Assembly (NCBI GenBank): GCA_900073065.1
Contig: FJOG01000023.1
Span: 66,048 to 130,047, forward strand
Direction of reading: 5' to 3'
Source of the DNA: Phialocephala subalpina
Taxonomy: Eukaryota > Ascomycota > Leotiomycetes > Helotiales > Mollisiaceae
Length of the DNA stretch: 64,000 bases
Part shown: positions 1 through 10,356 of the stretch, piece by piece
Position numbering within the stretch: the stretch's first letter is position 1
How the letters are laid out: every line of letters starts with the position of its first letter
The notes under the pieces: model-generated
Database searches by the model: none
Seen by the model: the letters and a program-made list of their open reading frames with translations, nothing else
Told to the model about the DNA's origin: nothing
Program-made: the position numbers and the translations under genes

Positions 1-499
1 ACGAAAAGCTGTGGCGACCCCCCAGCCAGTATGCCTAAGACGCAAAAGATGCCGTACCAAAAATGGGGCCAATCGCACGCTGCGAACAGTCAGTACTCGG
101 GTGTCAGCCCTCGTGGGAGGCGGTTCCGCCATTTTAAGACCTCAGTACTTTTTGATGCGATCTTCTGATTTGATTCCAGCATTCTCTTACTGCAATGCTC
201 CTCTCTCACCGGCCGGGATAGACATGGTGGGTGATGGCAATGGGAAAATAATCCTTAGCCAGCCAAAAGATAAAGCACAAGTCAGTGACGCACGCAAAAG
301 TCAACAATTGGACTTCGGTGAAGGACAGACATAAAGTTACAATGGCTCCCGCTCGCTTTTTGCATTGTTGTCGTTCTGGATATCAAGCCTTAACGTAAAG
401 GATTGTTCTCAGAAAGTAGTTGCCTTTTGACTCGAGACATAACTTGCTCTTGTTATAGCCGGTACAACGAAACTCGACAATCCTTCCTTTGTTGCCAGC
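1..499. other. Upstream region, no gene recognised
   Basis: The only open stretch (about 11-334, plus) shows no recognisable motif and no splice context. It is best read as the 5' flank of the gene starting at 500. Confidence 0.4.
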
Positions 500-1824
500 T
501 TGACTATGCGGGTTGACAGGAAGTCCGGATATCACCTGGGCTTACGAGGTACAATATCCTCTTCGATAGTTGCCCGCAGGCGTCGACCATACGAACCCGC
601 GCAGAAACTCGAGACGGCGAGAGTTCGAAAAGTTGGTGCTTGTATGCAATGTCGCCAGAAAAAAGTGAAGGTGTGCAACGCTATTCCCGTATCAGACTTC
701 TAAGATAGTAAGGTGTAAGCGCTGAAAACAAAATTAGTGTCGACACACGATACAAAGCATGAATTCGACATCGAGATGCTTGACTTCAGGTAGTCTGTTA
801 CATGGACAGTCAATGTCTAGTATGGATACAGCTACTAGCAAGGGCGCAGATATGCCAATAGGTGCTGAAATCGGAAATATGCTTCAAGCAATGAGCGAGG
901 ATGTGTCTCTTCTCCATACTCTGGCTCCTCCGGATGCCATTGGCGACATCACAATGTTATCGCCGGATCCGCGATACAAGAATCGAGACATGGTTGATAC
1001 GAAGCCATACAATGACTCACTCGTCGACATCCAGACACTTGAGATCGAGGCCTACCCGAATGACCAAGCCATAGCCGACGTGCTCGTGAAAGTGGCAGAC
1101 CAGTGAGTCCACTTCCACACCCGGCTCAGCCTGAACTCGAGATGACAGTCCATCTAGAAACCACAGCACGTATGAACAAATGCGCTCAAGTTCAGCGCAA
1201 CAACCATGGACACCAAGAGCGGCCACAGACAATTTCCAAGGATCGCGGAATGAAATTGCAATGAGTGCTTTTCAGTATGGCTCAACGGATGAAAGCCTAG
1301 TTGACGTGTCCCTAACTCAGATGAGTCCGTCTTTGCAACGCTACGACAACGAACCTGGCCACCTAGATAGCCAGTTCCACTTGGCATTCGAACATCAATC
1401 TCGACCAGTCCACGGAGTAGATGTGCTATATGATGCTTCATATCCACAAGGGTTCCAAGCTCCAAGCTCCGACTTCGACGATATAGCCACAGCAAGTAAT
1501 TTGTCGTTCGGATTTGAAGCGGTCTCCCGGTCTGTGAGCAACTCGCATCTTTACCTCGCACCATCGGAAGCAACACTCCACGGTTCATTTGCGGGTACCC
1601 CTCAACTCCTGGGCGAATCCTTATCTCCTACACAGGCAAGTACAGCTCGACAATCATCCTCTGAATTGGGGACTGTGAATGGGCGCCTTGGTCGGAATGA
1701 TGAGTCTTGGAAGAGAGATTCGACATGGCCTTTCAACGCTAATATGTCTGAAGGAATATACATGGTTGAGGATGTTGAGGACATGGTAAAAAATGATTGG
1801 AACTCGTATCCCTCAATGAAGTAG
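500..1824 (+). CDS. Putative zinc-cluster-like transcription regulator, three exons
   Basis: Probably a nuclear DNA-binding regulator of about 400 aa; target unknown. Exon 1 (500-670) encodes a basic stretch with RRRRPYEP and then VRKVGACMQCRQKKVK. An intron (671-737, branch-like CTGAA) ends so that exon 2 (738-1102) opens in frame with CRHTIQ, completing C-x2-C-x6-C, the first half of a Zn2Cys6 cluster. The second half is not seen: one Cys follows 12 residues later but no C-x2-C pair. A second intron starts with the strong donor GTGAGT at 1103; acceptors at 1148, 1157 or 1166 all keep the frame. Exon 3 runs to TAG at 1824 and is Ser/Gln-rich with an acidic MVEDVEDMV tail. A decayed paralogue at 31720-32951 shares the finger, both intron positions and the tail, which supports this model. 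The degenerate half cluster makes the family assignment tentative. Confidence 0.6.
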
Positions 1825-2378
1825 TGAAAAGTGGGGGCTCTCGGGGCGTCGCTTGTGGTTTCTTTAGCGAGTACGTGATCTCCTATCCAGATGGTAGTAT
1901 GAAGCGTACAAAAGTTCCTCGATAGAAGAGAAAGACAATGAAAAGCTGGTTGCTGTGTTTTGAATTTTTCCAAAGCGAAATGACGGCGATACGTCGTCCC
2001 GATGCGGTTAAATCTTCGGATGAATCTGGAAAAGAGCATCCTAGGAAATACCATTGTCATGACTGAGGGCAGAAGAGAGGAACACTTCTTTATAACTCAT
2101 AAACCTTTTCTATTCTGAACCAAAAATTACCAATCTCTTTTTTAACTTTTGGTAAGATTCCACGGAGTCATGTGATTTACCCCTGAAAAAGGCTGCAGGG
2201 ATCGGGCAAGGCTGAAGTTTCCAAAAACAACTGAACGGCGACTTCAGTTGTAACAATTGCCTCCTCTAAGCAGTACAAGGTATGATTAATCATTCTCCCT
2301 TTGCTCGCAGGTGTACAAAAAAATTCCGTCCAACCCTTCTCTCAATCTAGGTCTTCCGTCGATCGATCGTTTGCCAAC
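1825..2378. other. Intergenic, nothing recognised
   Basis: This is the 3' flank of the regulator gene and the 5' flank of the broken MYND gene. The opposite-strand open frame at 1602-2060 is a shadow of exon 3 plus this spacer. Confidence 0.5.
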
Positions 2379-3030
2379 ATGGAATCAGCTTAGCCTTCCC
2401 CACAGAGTTGCACGAATGCCACAAACCTCAGGGCGACCTTGCACAACCTCTCAAGCGCTGCGCTAAGTGCCAAACAACACTCTACTGCTCGAGAGAATGC
2501 CAGAAGGACGACTGGAAGGTCCATAAACGCTCTGCGCATCACAAGCTGCTGCTCATGATGGCCCGTCTGTGTCGTCCTCCACCTCGAACCCGTCTTCTTC
2601 GTCTGCAGGTGGTCGCCACAATCCAGGCTTTCATGCCGTGAACGATCTCTTCGGGATGTCCGCCAACGATTCCCTCCACAACATGTCTGAGCGAGATGCA
2701 ATGGTTCACTTGATCGATTGCTTCCGTATGCGATGCGAGGACGAGTATGTGTTCGCAGCCAATACGGTCGGTATCTACAACCAAGAGAATCCTTTGCGGG
2801 AATTCAACAAATTCTTGACATTGGCAGAGAAGAGAGATGGTCTACTTCCCAGCTGGTGGAATGCAGAGAAGAGAAAGGAGTGTGTTAGACTGGCTACTGG
2901 AGGCGACTCGTGGGCAAACATTCGTGCTGCGGTGGAGAAGTCGGATGTCACTGAGCATTACAACAACCCGATGATGCCGATGATGTTGAGGGTCCTAGGC
3001 GAGAAAATCTATGGGAAAGGATTCATGTAG
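2379..3030 (+). pseudogene. Broken MYND-type zinc finger gene
   Basis: The MYND finger (LKRCAKCQTTLYCSRECQ, then DWKVHKR) is followed by the helical region of a common fungal MYND family (FRMRCEDEY, LAEKRDGLLPSWW, AVEKSDVTEHY, NPMMPM). The pieces lie in three frames. An ATG at 2379 opens MESA and then meets TAG at 2391-2393. That frame continues to TGC (2409), the expected first finger Cys, but the rest of the finger is shifted by one base near 2412. A second one-base shift near 2531 separates HKR from CASQAAAHDG and the body, which runs to TAG at 3028-3030. With one stop and two frameshifts in about 150 bp the locus cannot make the full protein. No intron fits the breaks, because consensus splice pairs of workable length are absent. 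Sequencing error is the alternative, though no homopolymer sits at either shift. Confidence 0.75.
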
Positions 3031-3499
3031 ATTTCTTCTATGCCGAGCAGAGATTGGGAGATAGCTACCGTACGAACCCAGCACGCACTGGCGAATCCAC
3101 GGTTATGGAGAGACGATACCAAAGGCGCCAACCATCAAATCAGACCTTTTCGCACAGCGACACACCACTCGGAGACTCGAAGTTACACCGCTCGTACGCC
3201 TCGAGTCCCGACTTTGTTCTTGATAGCTTGGTGGCGTGGATGAGAAGCTTGCTACTTGTCGGTTCGCGGCTAGTGGGCGCTGAACTGAGACATGTCTATC
3301 CTCATCGAGCTCATGTAGTTCCTGGATAAAGCGTGTTTACTGTTCTGTTGCAGATATTGGCGTTTTAGTGCCAAGTACTTTTTCCGACTGTATTTTGTCC
3401 TTTGTACTTGTCAAGTGGCAGGATCTTTGCTCAGAAATTTCTTGGACATAGTTCCTCGGTATTGCTACCGTTGTTTTCTCGCGTCTCTACCCTTTGATC
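3031..3499. other. Intergenic, nothing recognised
   Basis: The short plus-strand frames (3040-3243, 3054-3329) overlap in different phases and have no domain. This is probably the 3' flank of the MYND relic and the promoter of the LysM gene. No upstream signal-peptide exon for the LysM gene could be found here. Confidence 0.45.
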
Positions 3500-5676
3500 A
3501 TGAAGAAAGCATTTTCTAGACTTCGTGGGCTCTTCACACGAAGTTCAGGATCGGTGCCAGTCGTTGCTGGGAGAGGTGTGCCAATCTTGTCACGGAATCT
3601 AGATTCGGCAGCCCCTCAAATCTTGATGATGTCTGTCACCCAGCCAAGTCCTGTAATGTACACGATCAGGTCTGGAGATACATTCGCATCAATTGCGGCT
3701 GAAATAGGGACTACCGTGGCAATACTTGAGCAAGCAAACCCAAATGTGGATCCAAGCAGCTTGAAAGTAGGGGAAATCATCCAGTTGCAGCCTACCGGGT
3801 CTCAGTATACGATTCAAGCTGGAGACACATTCAACTCTATTGCTGCCAAATTTGGGTTGCCGGAGCCTGTTCTTGAAGCTGCGAATCCGGGTGTCAAACC
3901 TACGAATCTTGTCGTTGGTTCTCAACTTTTGGTTCCTACTATCACGTCGATACCAGTTGCACCTCCTCAGTCCGCGAATCCAGCGCCTACTATATATACC
4001 ATTCAGGCAGGAGACACCTTCAACTCAATCGCCAAAAGTCTTGGAGTCATTGAAACTGCACTTGAAGCTGCCAATCCATCCGTCAACGTCAATGGCTTGC
4101 AAGTAGGCTCCCAGATAATCATCCCTGACACCAGTCCACCAACAACAACGGCTGCACCTGCATCTACTCCAACAATGCCTGCTCCCATATCCAACGGTAC
4201 CTACAACGTTCAAGCTGGAGATACTTTTAACTTGATTGCTGGGAAGCTTGGGACAACCGCTGTTATTCTCGAAGGGCTGAATCCTAGTGACAACGCAAAT
4301 GCTCTACAGATTGGAGCACAGATCTTTGTGCCGTCAACAACACAGGCTACTCCTATTTCGACGCCAGCTCCTCTCCCAACACCTGCTCCAACACCGACCC
4401 TCAGTGGAACCTACATCATTCAGGCAGGTGACACTTTCTCTGTAATCGCTGTGAAAGAAGGGACAACGGTAGCGTTACTTGAAGCTGCAAGTAGGTGAAA
4501 TCTCATCAAGTGACGATGCTGAATGCATCACATTCGCTGTATGTCTACAATCCGAACTAAATACATCTCAGACCCAAGCCTTGATCCCACGAAACTCCAG
4601 ATTGGTGCCTCGATCGCTCTCCCAGCCGTCCAGTCGGCGCCAGCTATAGTCCAACCGACTCCACAACAGCAGCCGGCTCCAGCTCCAGCTTCAACAAGTA
4701 CCTACACAGTTCTAGCCGGCGACACACTATCCAGCATCGCCCTCGCATATTCAATATCACTCTCTGATCTCGAAGCCACGAACCCGGCCGTGACACCTAA
4801 CCTGATACAGATCGGCCAAGTTATCAACCTACCTTCAAATGCAGCCTCATCGATACCTCCTGCCGCACCGACAGCCTTACCCAACATTTCTAGCCCTGGT
4901 ACCTCCGCAGGAAGTAGTGCTGGTGGGGCATACCAAGACTACTCTGGTGGCGCCGCCTCGTTCCCCAACACCAGCCAATGGGCATCCTACACTTACCTCT
5001 GGACTCAAAACTCTCAACTTATGTCGTACAGCAACTCCTCATCCGAGATTTCCTTCATAAAATCAGCAATCGACATAGTATCCTCAGAATCAGGTGTCGA
5101 CCCAAGAGTCATTCTTTGTATTATGATGCAAGAGAGCGGAGGTAACATCCGTGTTGGAAACACGTTCAACGGCGTCGTCAACACAGGGATCATGCAGGCG
5201 TTTAATGGTGCGAGTTTTGATGCGAATGATCCGCAAGGGAGCGTGTTGCAGATGGTTAGGGATGGGACTGAGGGTACATATTACAAGCAGGTTCGTCCTC
5301 TTCTATCCTTTCTCTCCCCCTCCTAGTCCCTTCCGCTATCCCAAACTCTTTCTTCTCCTCTGTTTGGTTTGGAATTTGAGAACGTCCTCGATATCCCAAG
5401 AGAAACCGAGTATGGATGTCCTAGGCAAGGCTGAGAGATTTGAAATCCTCACCTTGTCCATGATAATGAAGAGGACTCGATTCTGACAGGAAACAGGGAG
5501 GAGGACCAGGCCTCAAACAAGACTACGCTCAAACGGGGAACTGGTACGCAGCAGCGAGGGTGTATAATTCGGGAAGCGTAAATCTTTACCAGTTGAATGA
5601 TGCGTTGGGAGCCACAGCGAACTATGTTCGGGATTTTGCGAATAGGTTGATGGGGCATGTTTGGTCTGGGATGTAG
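3500..5676 (+). CDS. Six-LysM protein with C-terminal lysozyme-like (SLT-type) domain
   Basis: Predicted 629 aa from three exons: 3500-4490, 4572-5290, 5497-5676. The introns (81 and 206 nt) are fixed by frame. The first restores LEA-A-NPSLDP inside the fifth LysM; the second joins GTYYKQ to GGGPGLKQDY. Six LysM modules (YTIQAGDTFNSIA-type starts) lie at about residues 54-97, 101-147, 164-210, 235-281, 310-356 and 388-434, separated by Pro/Thr/Ala linkers. LysM binds GlcNAc polymers (chitin, peptidoglycan). Residues from about 485 carry VDPRVILCIMMQESGG and, about 20 residues later, TGIMQAFNG. This resembles the catalytic Glu region (MQES) and the GxMQ motif of soluble lytic transglycosylase/lysozyme-like folds. 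The product may therefore bind and cut a GlcNAc-containing wall polymer. The ATG at 3500 is the first in frame, and it gives a basic N-terminus without a convincing signal peptide, which is odd for such an enzyme. Confidence 0.85.
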
Positions 5677-7194
5677 TAAGTGATGTGCAGGGAGATATGG
5701 AGGGTGGGTGGGTGGAGAATGAAGGAAGCGGAGCGGACTGGGGACTGGTAGTAAGTCTACTGAATTCAAGAATGGGAGGATGATTGACTCTTCTTAACAA
5801 ACTGTCTGATGTGAAAAAGGAGATCATGACTTGCTCCATTTGACAATTCACTTTGAGGAGACAGATGCCTCACTGGAACCTCTCGTGTTATCCGAATGTG
5901 GGCCAACACCCTCAGTATGGCTTGCTTAGAGTCGTCCAATTATTCAGACATCGATATTCATGTTTCTCTCCAAGTCTCCAGTGCTCAGTATCACCTCTAT
6001 TGCATTTCCAAGGCATCTCAAAGTACAGAACGTTTGTTTCCTAAGTCTTAATCGGTACCTCATGCTTTCCTTCATAGCATCAGTCATCCACACCAATTAT
6101 ACAACAGCAAAGCATAGTCAACACCACCAGAACCATAAAGAAGACCTAAAATACGATTTCTCCTATAGATAGGCTGAGGGACAATGATAATAGATAAGAA
6201 TGTAAGGAGTAAAAATCAGGGCTAGGGCTTGGGAGGGCGTTAAAAGCACTAAGTGCTAAGCGATAGAGTACATCTTCAAGATTCTCTTGTGGACCTCTTC
6301 CCTCCTTTGAAGATATTCTAGTCTTTAATGGAGTAGTTGACCTCGCCGCTGTCCCATCTCTTGACATAAGTCTTGTCCTTGTTATCTGTTTTGGCCGTGT
6401 GGATTAGGCACGAGTGTAGAGTTGGATGTGGAGGCAAGGAGGCTTGTGGTCGCAGTTGGTGCTGGTGTTGAGGTTGCAGGCAACGTTGATAAGGTAAAGT
6501 GTAGTAGGACATCTTTAGCAGCGCGAGGGGTCAGAACTATTTGAGAAATATCTTGGGCTCGAGCTTGAGAGGGGTAATATGGAGAGGCGAGAGTAGCTGA
6601 GGTGAAGAAGTAGATTAGGAAGATGGGAAGGCTCACTGCAAAATTCGATGGTGCTCTGTTTCCGTCGGATTAGTGAGCGTGCCGTGTTGATGGGTAGTGG
6701 GGTAGGTTACCTGCCTCAGGTGGTTTTGGGTTCTCGGAGAGTCTTGAAATGTTCTTGGAAAAGAGGTCGCAGGATGAGTATGAGGTGTAGTTTGAGGAGC
6801 AGGATTGGCGCGGTGGGCAAGGTTGCGATGTATATGGTGGCTTTTTGAAGACGAACGGTGTCAGTTTGGGAGGGTTGGGTTTTGTTTGAGTGATTCGGAA
6901 TAGCCCTACTTAATCTTTTTGAGAAATAGGCATGTTGATGCTGTTGATTCTTTGAATGATAAATCCTGTCTCCAGTAGACGACGTGAATGACTTTAATAC
7001 CTATAAGTAACGCAACCACATCGACAGCTTATAAACTTGTAAAGACAACCGACTCTCCCTTGATTACCCGTTCCACACGTCCATACATCAAGTCCATCAA
7101 CACACTTCAGCAGATCAACTAAAAGAAGAAATAAACAAACAGTAAACCCGGAGCACTAAACAAGAAGCAGTCACATCAACACCAGAACCCCACA
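5677..7194. other. Intergenic; possible minor minus-strand coding at 6318-6850
   Basis: On the minus strand, 6636 to 6382 reads a hydrophobic start (SLPIFLIYFFTSATLAS) that would resemble a signal peptide. It begins at GTG directly after a consensus acceptor (TTTTGCAG), so it would need an upstream exon. A plausible upstream Ser/Cys-rich open stretch (about 6700-6870) joins in frame through donor GTAACC, but no ATG was found for it. I leave this as unresolved. The remainder shows nothing. Confidence 0.3.
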
Positions 7195-7449
7195 ATGTGC
7201 TGCCTCTGGTGGAACAACTACTCATGCACCCACTACAGCCTCGACTTCAAGATATGCGATGAAAAAGAACCCGTGTGCCGAAAGAAAAATCCTCCTCGAG
7301 AATGCAAATACCTCGGCGAGATGAGAGATCATGAGTTGTGTCGCGATTGCCTAGTAGTCCGCCAGGAAGAGAAATCTAGAGGTGCAAGCGGAAGGAGAAT
7401 ACTTGCTGCAGCCGTGGAGAAGGAACGAAGCTTGCGGGTTGAGTGGTAG
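7195..7449 (+). CDS. Small Cys-rich protein, unknown function
   Basis: An 84-aa single-exon frame begins MCCLWWNNYSCTHYS and contains nine Cys in its first 60 residues, spaced as C-C, C, C, C, C, C-x2-C; a charged RQEEKSRGASGRR tail follows. The start is preceded by about 120 bp of A/C-rich, ATG-free sequence, typical of a fungal 5' leader. There is no signal peptide, so the Cys are more likely metal ligands than disulfides. I do not recognise a named family. The reading frame is short, so a chance frame is possible, but the Cys pattern and leader favour a gene. Confidence 0.5.
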   Translation: MCCLWWNNYSCTHYSLDFKICDEKEPVCRKKNPPRECKYLGEMRDHELCRDCLVVRQEEKSRGASGRRILAAAVEKERSLRVEW

Positions 7450-10356
7450 GTTCGGTTGGAGTTCTAAAGCAGGAGGAATCGATGAGAGAGTGTGTAGTTG
7501 GGGTTTGGAGATGGGGGATGATGCAGGTTTGAGGGTTCTGGGGTTCATCTCTAGAGAGTGAGACTATGTGGTGACTCAGGGTAGCCTCAATTGCTTGATC
7601 ACTCACAGAATGAAGATGGTAGATCCCAGAACACCTGATAAAAGTGGCCGTGGAAGACGCTATCGTTCTGAAAAGTGTGACTGTTAAACGGGGTATGGCG
7701 ATCTTCCACTACATTCTGTTCTAAAAAAGCCTCTTCATCAACGCTAGCTGATATAACTGATCTTGTACGATGTGCAACAAAACTCGTTAGGTATAGGAAG
7801 CGCATATCTTAAAAGATATAACTGATCTACGGTAGAGCCCACCTAGACGCTAGTTGATATAACTGATCTTGTGCGATGTGCAACAAACCTTTCAGGAATG
7901 GAGGCAATTATACTCTTTGATATAACTGATCTCGCACGACGTGCAACAAAACTCGCTGAATTAATCTTGGTTGGATTCGGCGAGGCGATAAATTAAAGCC
8001 CAAGATTCGAAATGTCTATAACGGGATAAGAGACTTTATGAGGCTTCATTCAATGTCCTAGGAATACTTGGTCAACATATATTCCGAAAAGACTGAAATA
8101 TTTTGAAATGCCAGAGGAACTAGGGACACTGGGGTAGATAATACACGGCCAGCTTGGGACGCTGGTACGTGTATACACACATAGACCCTCGATTCTGAAT
8201 CGATTAGGAACCGTTTTGAAATCGATTTGAGCGCTATCAGAACCATTCGAAGCATGACGTGCAACAAACCATTCTAAGTAGCCTATGATAGGTTGAAACA
8301 GTACAGATGCAAAGACCTCGAAATTAGGAGAGTCACGTGAAGGTGACAGTCTTCGAGACAACTTGCCTTGGAATTTTGGCTAGCCTTCAAGTAAACGCTA
8401 AATTCTCAAGCATAAACCAGGTGAAGTTCTCAAAGCAAAGGTACAACGATTGCCGTCAAAAGACGAAAAGAGTACACACAGCACGTGACGAACATCCTTC
8501 TCGAAAGGGCCGACTCCTCGAACCGCAGATCTCTCTTCCCCGCCGAGGGGAAGAAAGGTATTTGACGGATAAATTCCAACAACCGCCGCTCCCAACATGG
8601 ATTTCACATCCAACTGCCAAGTCGAGTCTCGCTCATGATGCTCCATCGAAGATCTCGAATATCCATTTCTTGTGACACTGATGTCATTTTTTCAAATTGA
8701 TCCTGGTGCTCGAGCATCATTTGTTTGATGCACGGAAGGGAAGAAGATGAGATGGGCTCGGATGGGAAAAAGATAAGACAAAGGAAGGGAAGGCATTGAT
8801 GCATAGACCGGGATTTTCAAGATGTCGGAAGATCTATATCTGTGCTGGAAGTGATGTTCATGACAGCCGTGTTTTGATGTTCAGATAGTAACACTCGAGG
8901 GTGGAGAGAAGTTGCATAAGGTTTTCGACGGCCTTCCCGATATCTGTTCGGATACTGGCTCTGGCAGCGAGAGCGATAAGCAATTTGAGTTGAGACCACG
9001 AACTTGGCCTTGCTGGGCTGGTGCAGTAGTGCGAGCGTGAGACCTATCCTAAAGCTTTGTCATGTCATGAAGCGTGCGTTGCATCGTCCTATCATTGAAG
9101 GGATGAGAAAAGGCTGAGGAGCCGAAACATGGGATTCGTAAGAGAGGGATGAGGCGCAGAATTTTTTTGTTGTAGCTGAGGTGATATGGGAAGGCTTTCT
9201 AGAGAGTCGGGACTTTGGATTGGGTTATGAGGCTGGAGGAGTGAGAGCTGGATGTTGGTACTGGGGTGTCGCTTGGAGGCATGATGGAGCTGTGATCCTT
9301 TGGGAGGAAGGCTCTTAGGATGTTCAATGCGAGGCGTGAGGTGTGGGATGTCTTGCTCACACCGTGGCCTGGACACGACATGTGATTCGAAAAGAAGACT
9401 CGATTTGATGAGCCTGCGATTCTTAGAAACACAATGACGATTGGCAGCAAGAGAGACAAAGTATAAAAGAGACATGAGGATGCAGATGGGCGGCGCAGAA
9501 TAATGACAGGTGTGAGCTTAACATGTGGGAAGTCCGAATGGGGGAAAGGCGGCTAGAAAGTCCCGAGGCAGACCGTGCATTGAGAAATTTGAAGGCCGGA
9601 TCTCTCTAAACACACCCACACCTCTGAGTTGCCGCGTAACAATTACATCGTCTTGCATGCGAATCTCATGCAATCTATCATGCTCTGGCGGGAGATCTGT
9701 TCAACCTCTGGAATCTCCCTGTCTCCGTAGAACATTTATATGTTTCAAAAACCTCACCTAAATCACCTTACCAACCCGTGTTGCATTCACAAATGCCCGT
9801 AGTTACGAGGCTAAAGCATGCCGACTTCGTAATCCTCGATAATTCTCGCCATTCACCATCAAAACACCGGTCCTAAAATAGGTTGTCTCTCATGTCAACG
9901 TTTTCCTCCACTCAGGATTCGTCTTTTTTGCGTGTTCCTGCAAGGCAAAGTTCAGCGTTCTCCCACTTGCGCACCACTTTTTGGCCATCCGCGAGCTACT
10001 GCAACTACAGGGCTCGGCAGCCTAACCCTCTTTGGCTGAGCCCTTGCTCAGATAACAAACCTTGGCCAGGAGTTGCGTACGCCCCCATCAACTTCGAACA
10101 AAACCACACTCGTTCTATCGTCAGTCGTCTCCATTTTAGTTGAACATCGGATTGATTGAGCCGCATTTCACTCAATCTACCCAGTCGTCTTCGGCACCCA
10201 CATTCGTTTTCCATCGCGGTCCAGACTTCGACTCTAATCAATGCATTCGCCATTATCCAAGCCACGCCATCCTTAACCTCTCTTCAATTGAGAGAAGGCT
10301 CGCTCTTCTGAGAAGCTTGCAGCCCACCACCACAACGCCAACCTCTATCAATACTC
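7450..10356. other. Long region without a supported gene
   Basis: Apart from the short repeats at 7741-8270 I see no gene with motif or splice support. Overlapping minus-strand frames at 9092-9475 and 9199-9459 start with hydrophobic residues but have conflicting phases and low-complexity Ser/Pro tails. The last kilobase is pyrimidine-rich and is probably the promoter and 5' leader of the apyrase gene. Confidence 0.45.
7741..8270. repeat. Dispersed short repeats, ~40-nt unit
   Basis: A unit reading TGATATAACTGATCTTGT then RCGATGTGCAACAAA occurs three times nearly complete (7741-7781, 7847-7887, 7918-7953). It also occurs as a left half at 7814-7828 and a right half (GACGTGCAACAAAC) at 8256-8269. 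The first two full units also share ACGCTAG upstream. Spacing is irregular (about 71-106 bp), so this is not a simple tandem array. A related right half, GAGGTGCAACAAAA, is seen at about 31460. Confidence 0.7.

Noticed and set aside
6318..6850. Possible small secreted protein on the minus strand
   Set aside because: The hydrophobic start lies at GTG after a splice acceptor and no upstream exon with ATG could be joined.
9092..9475. Two overlapping minus-strand frames with hydrophobic starts
   Set aside because: Frames conflict, tails are low complexity and there is no splice or family support.
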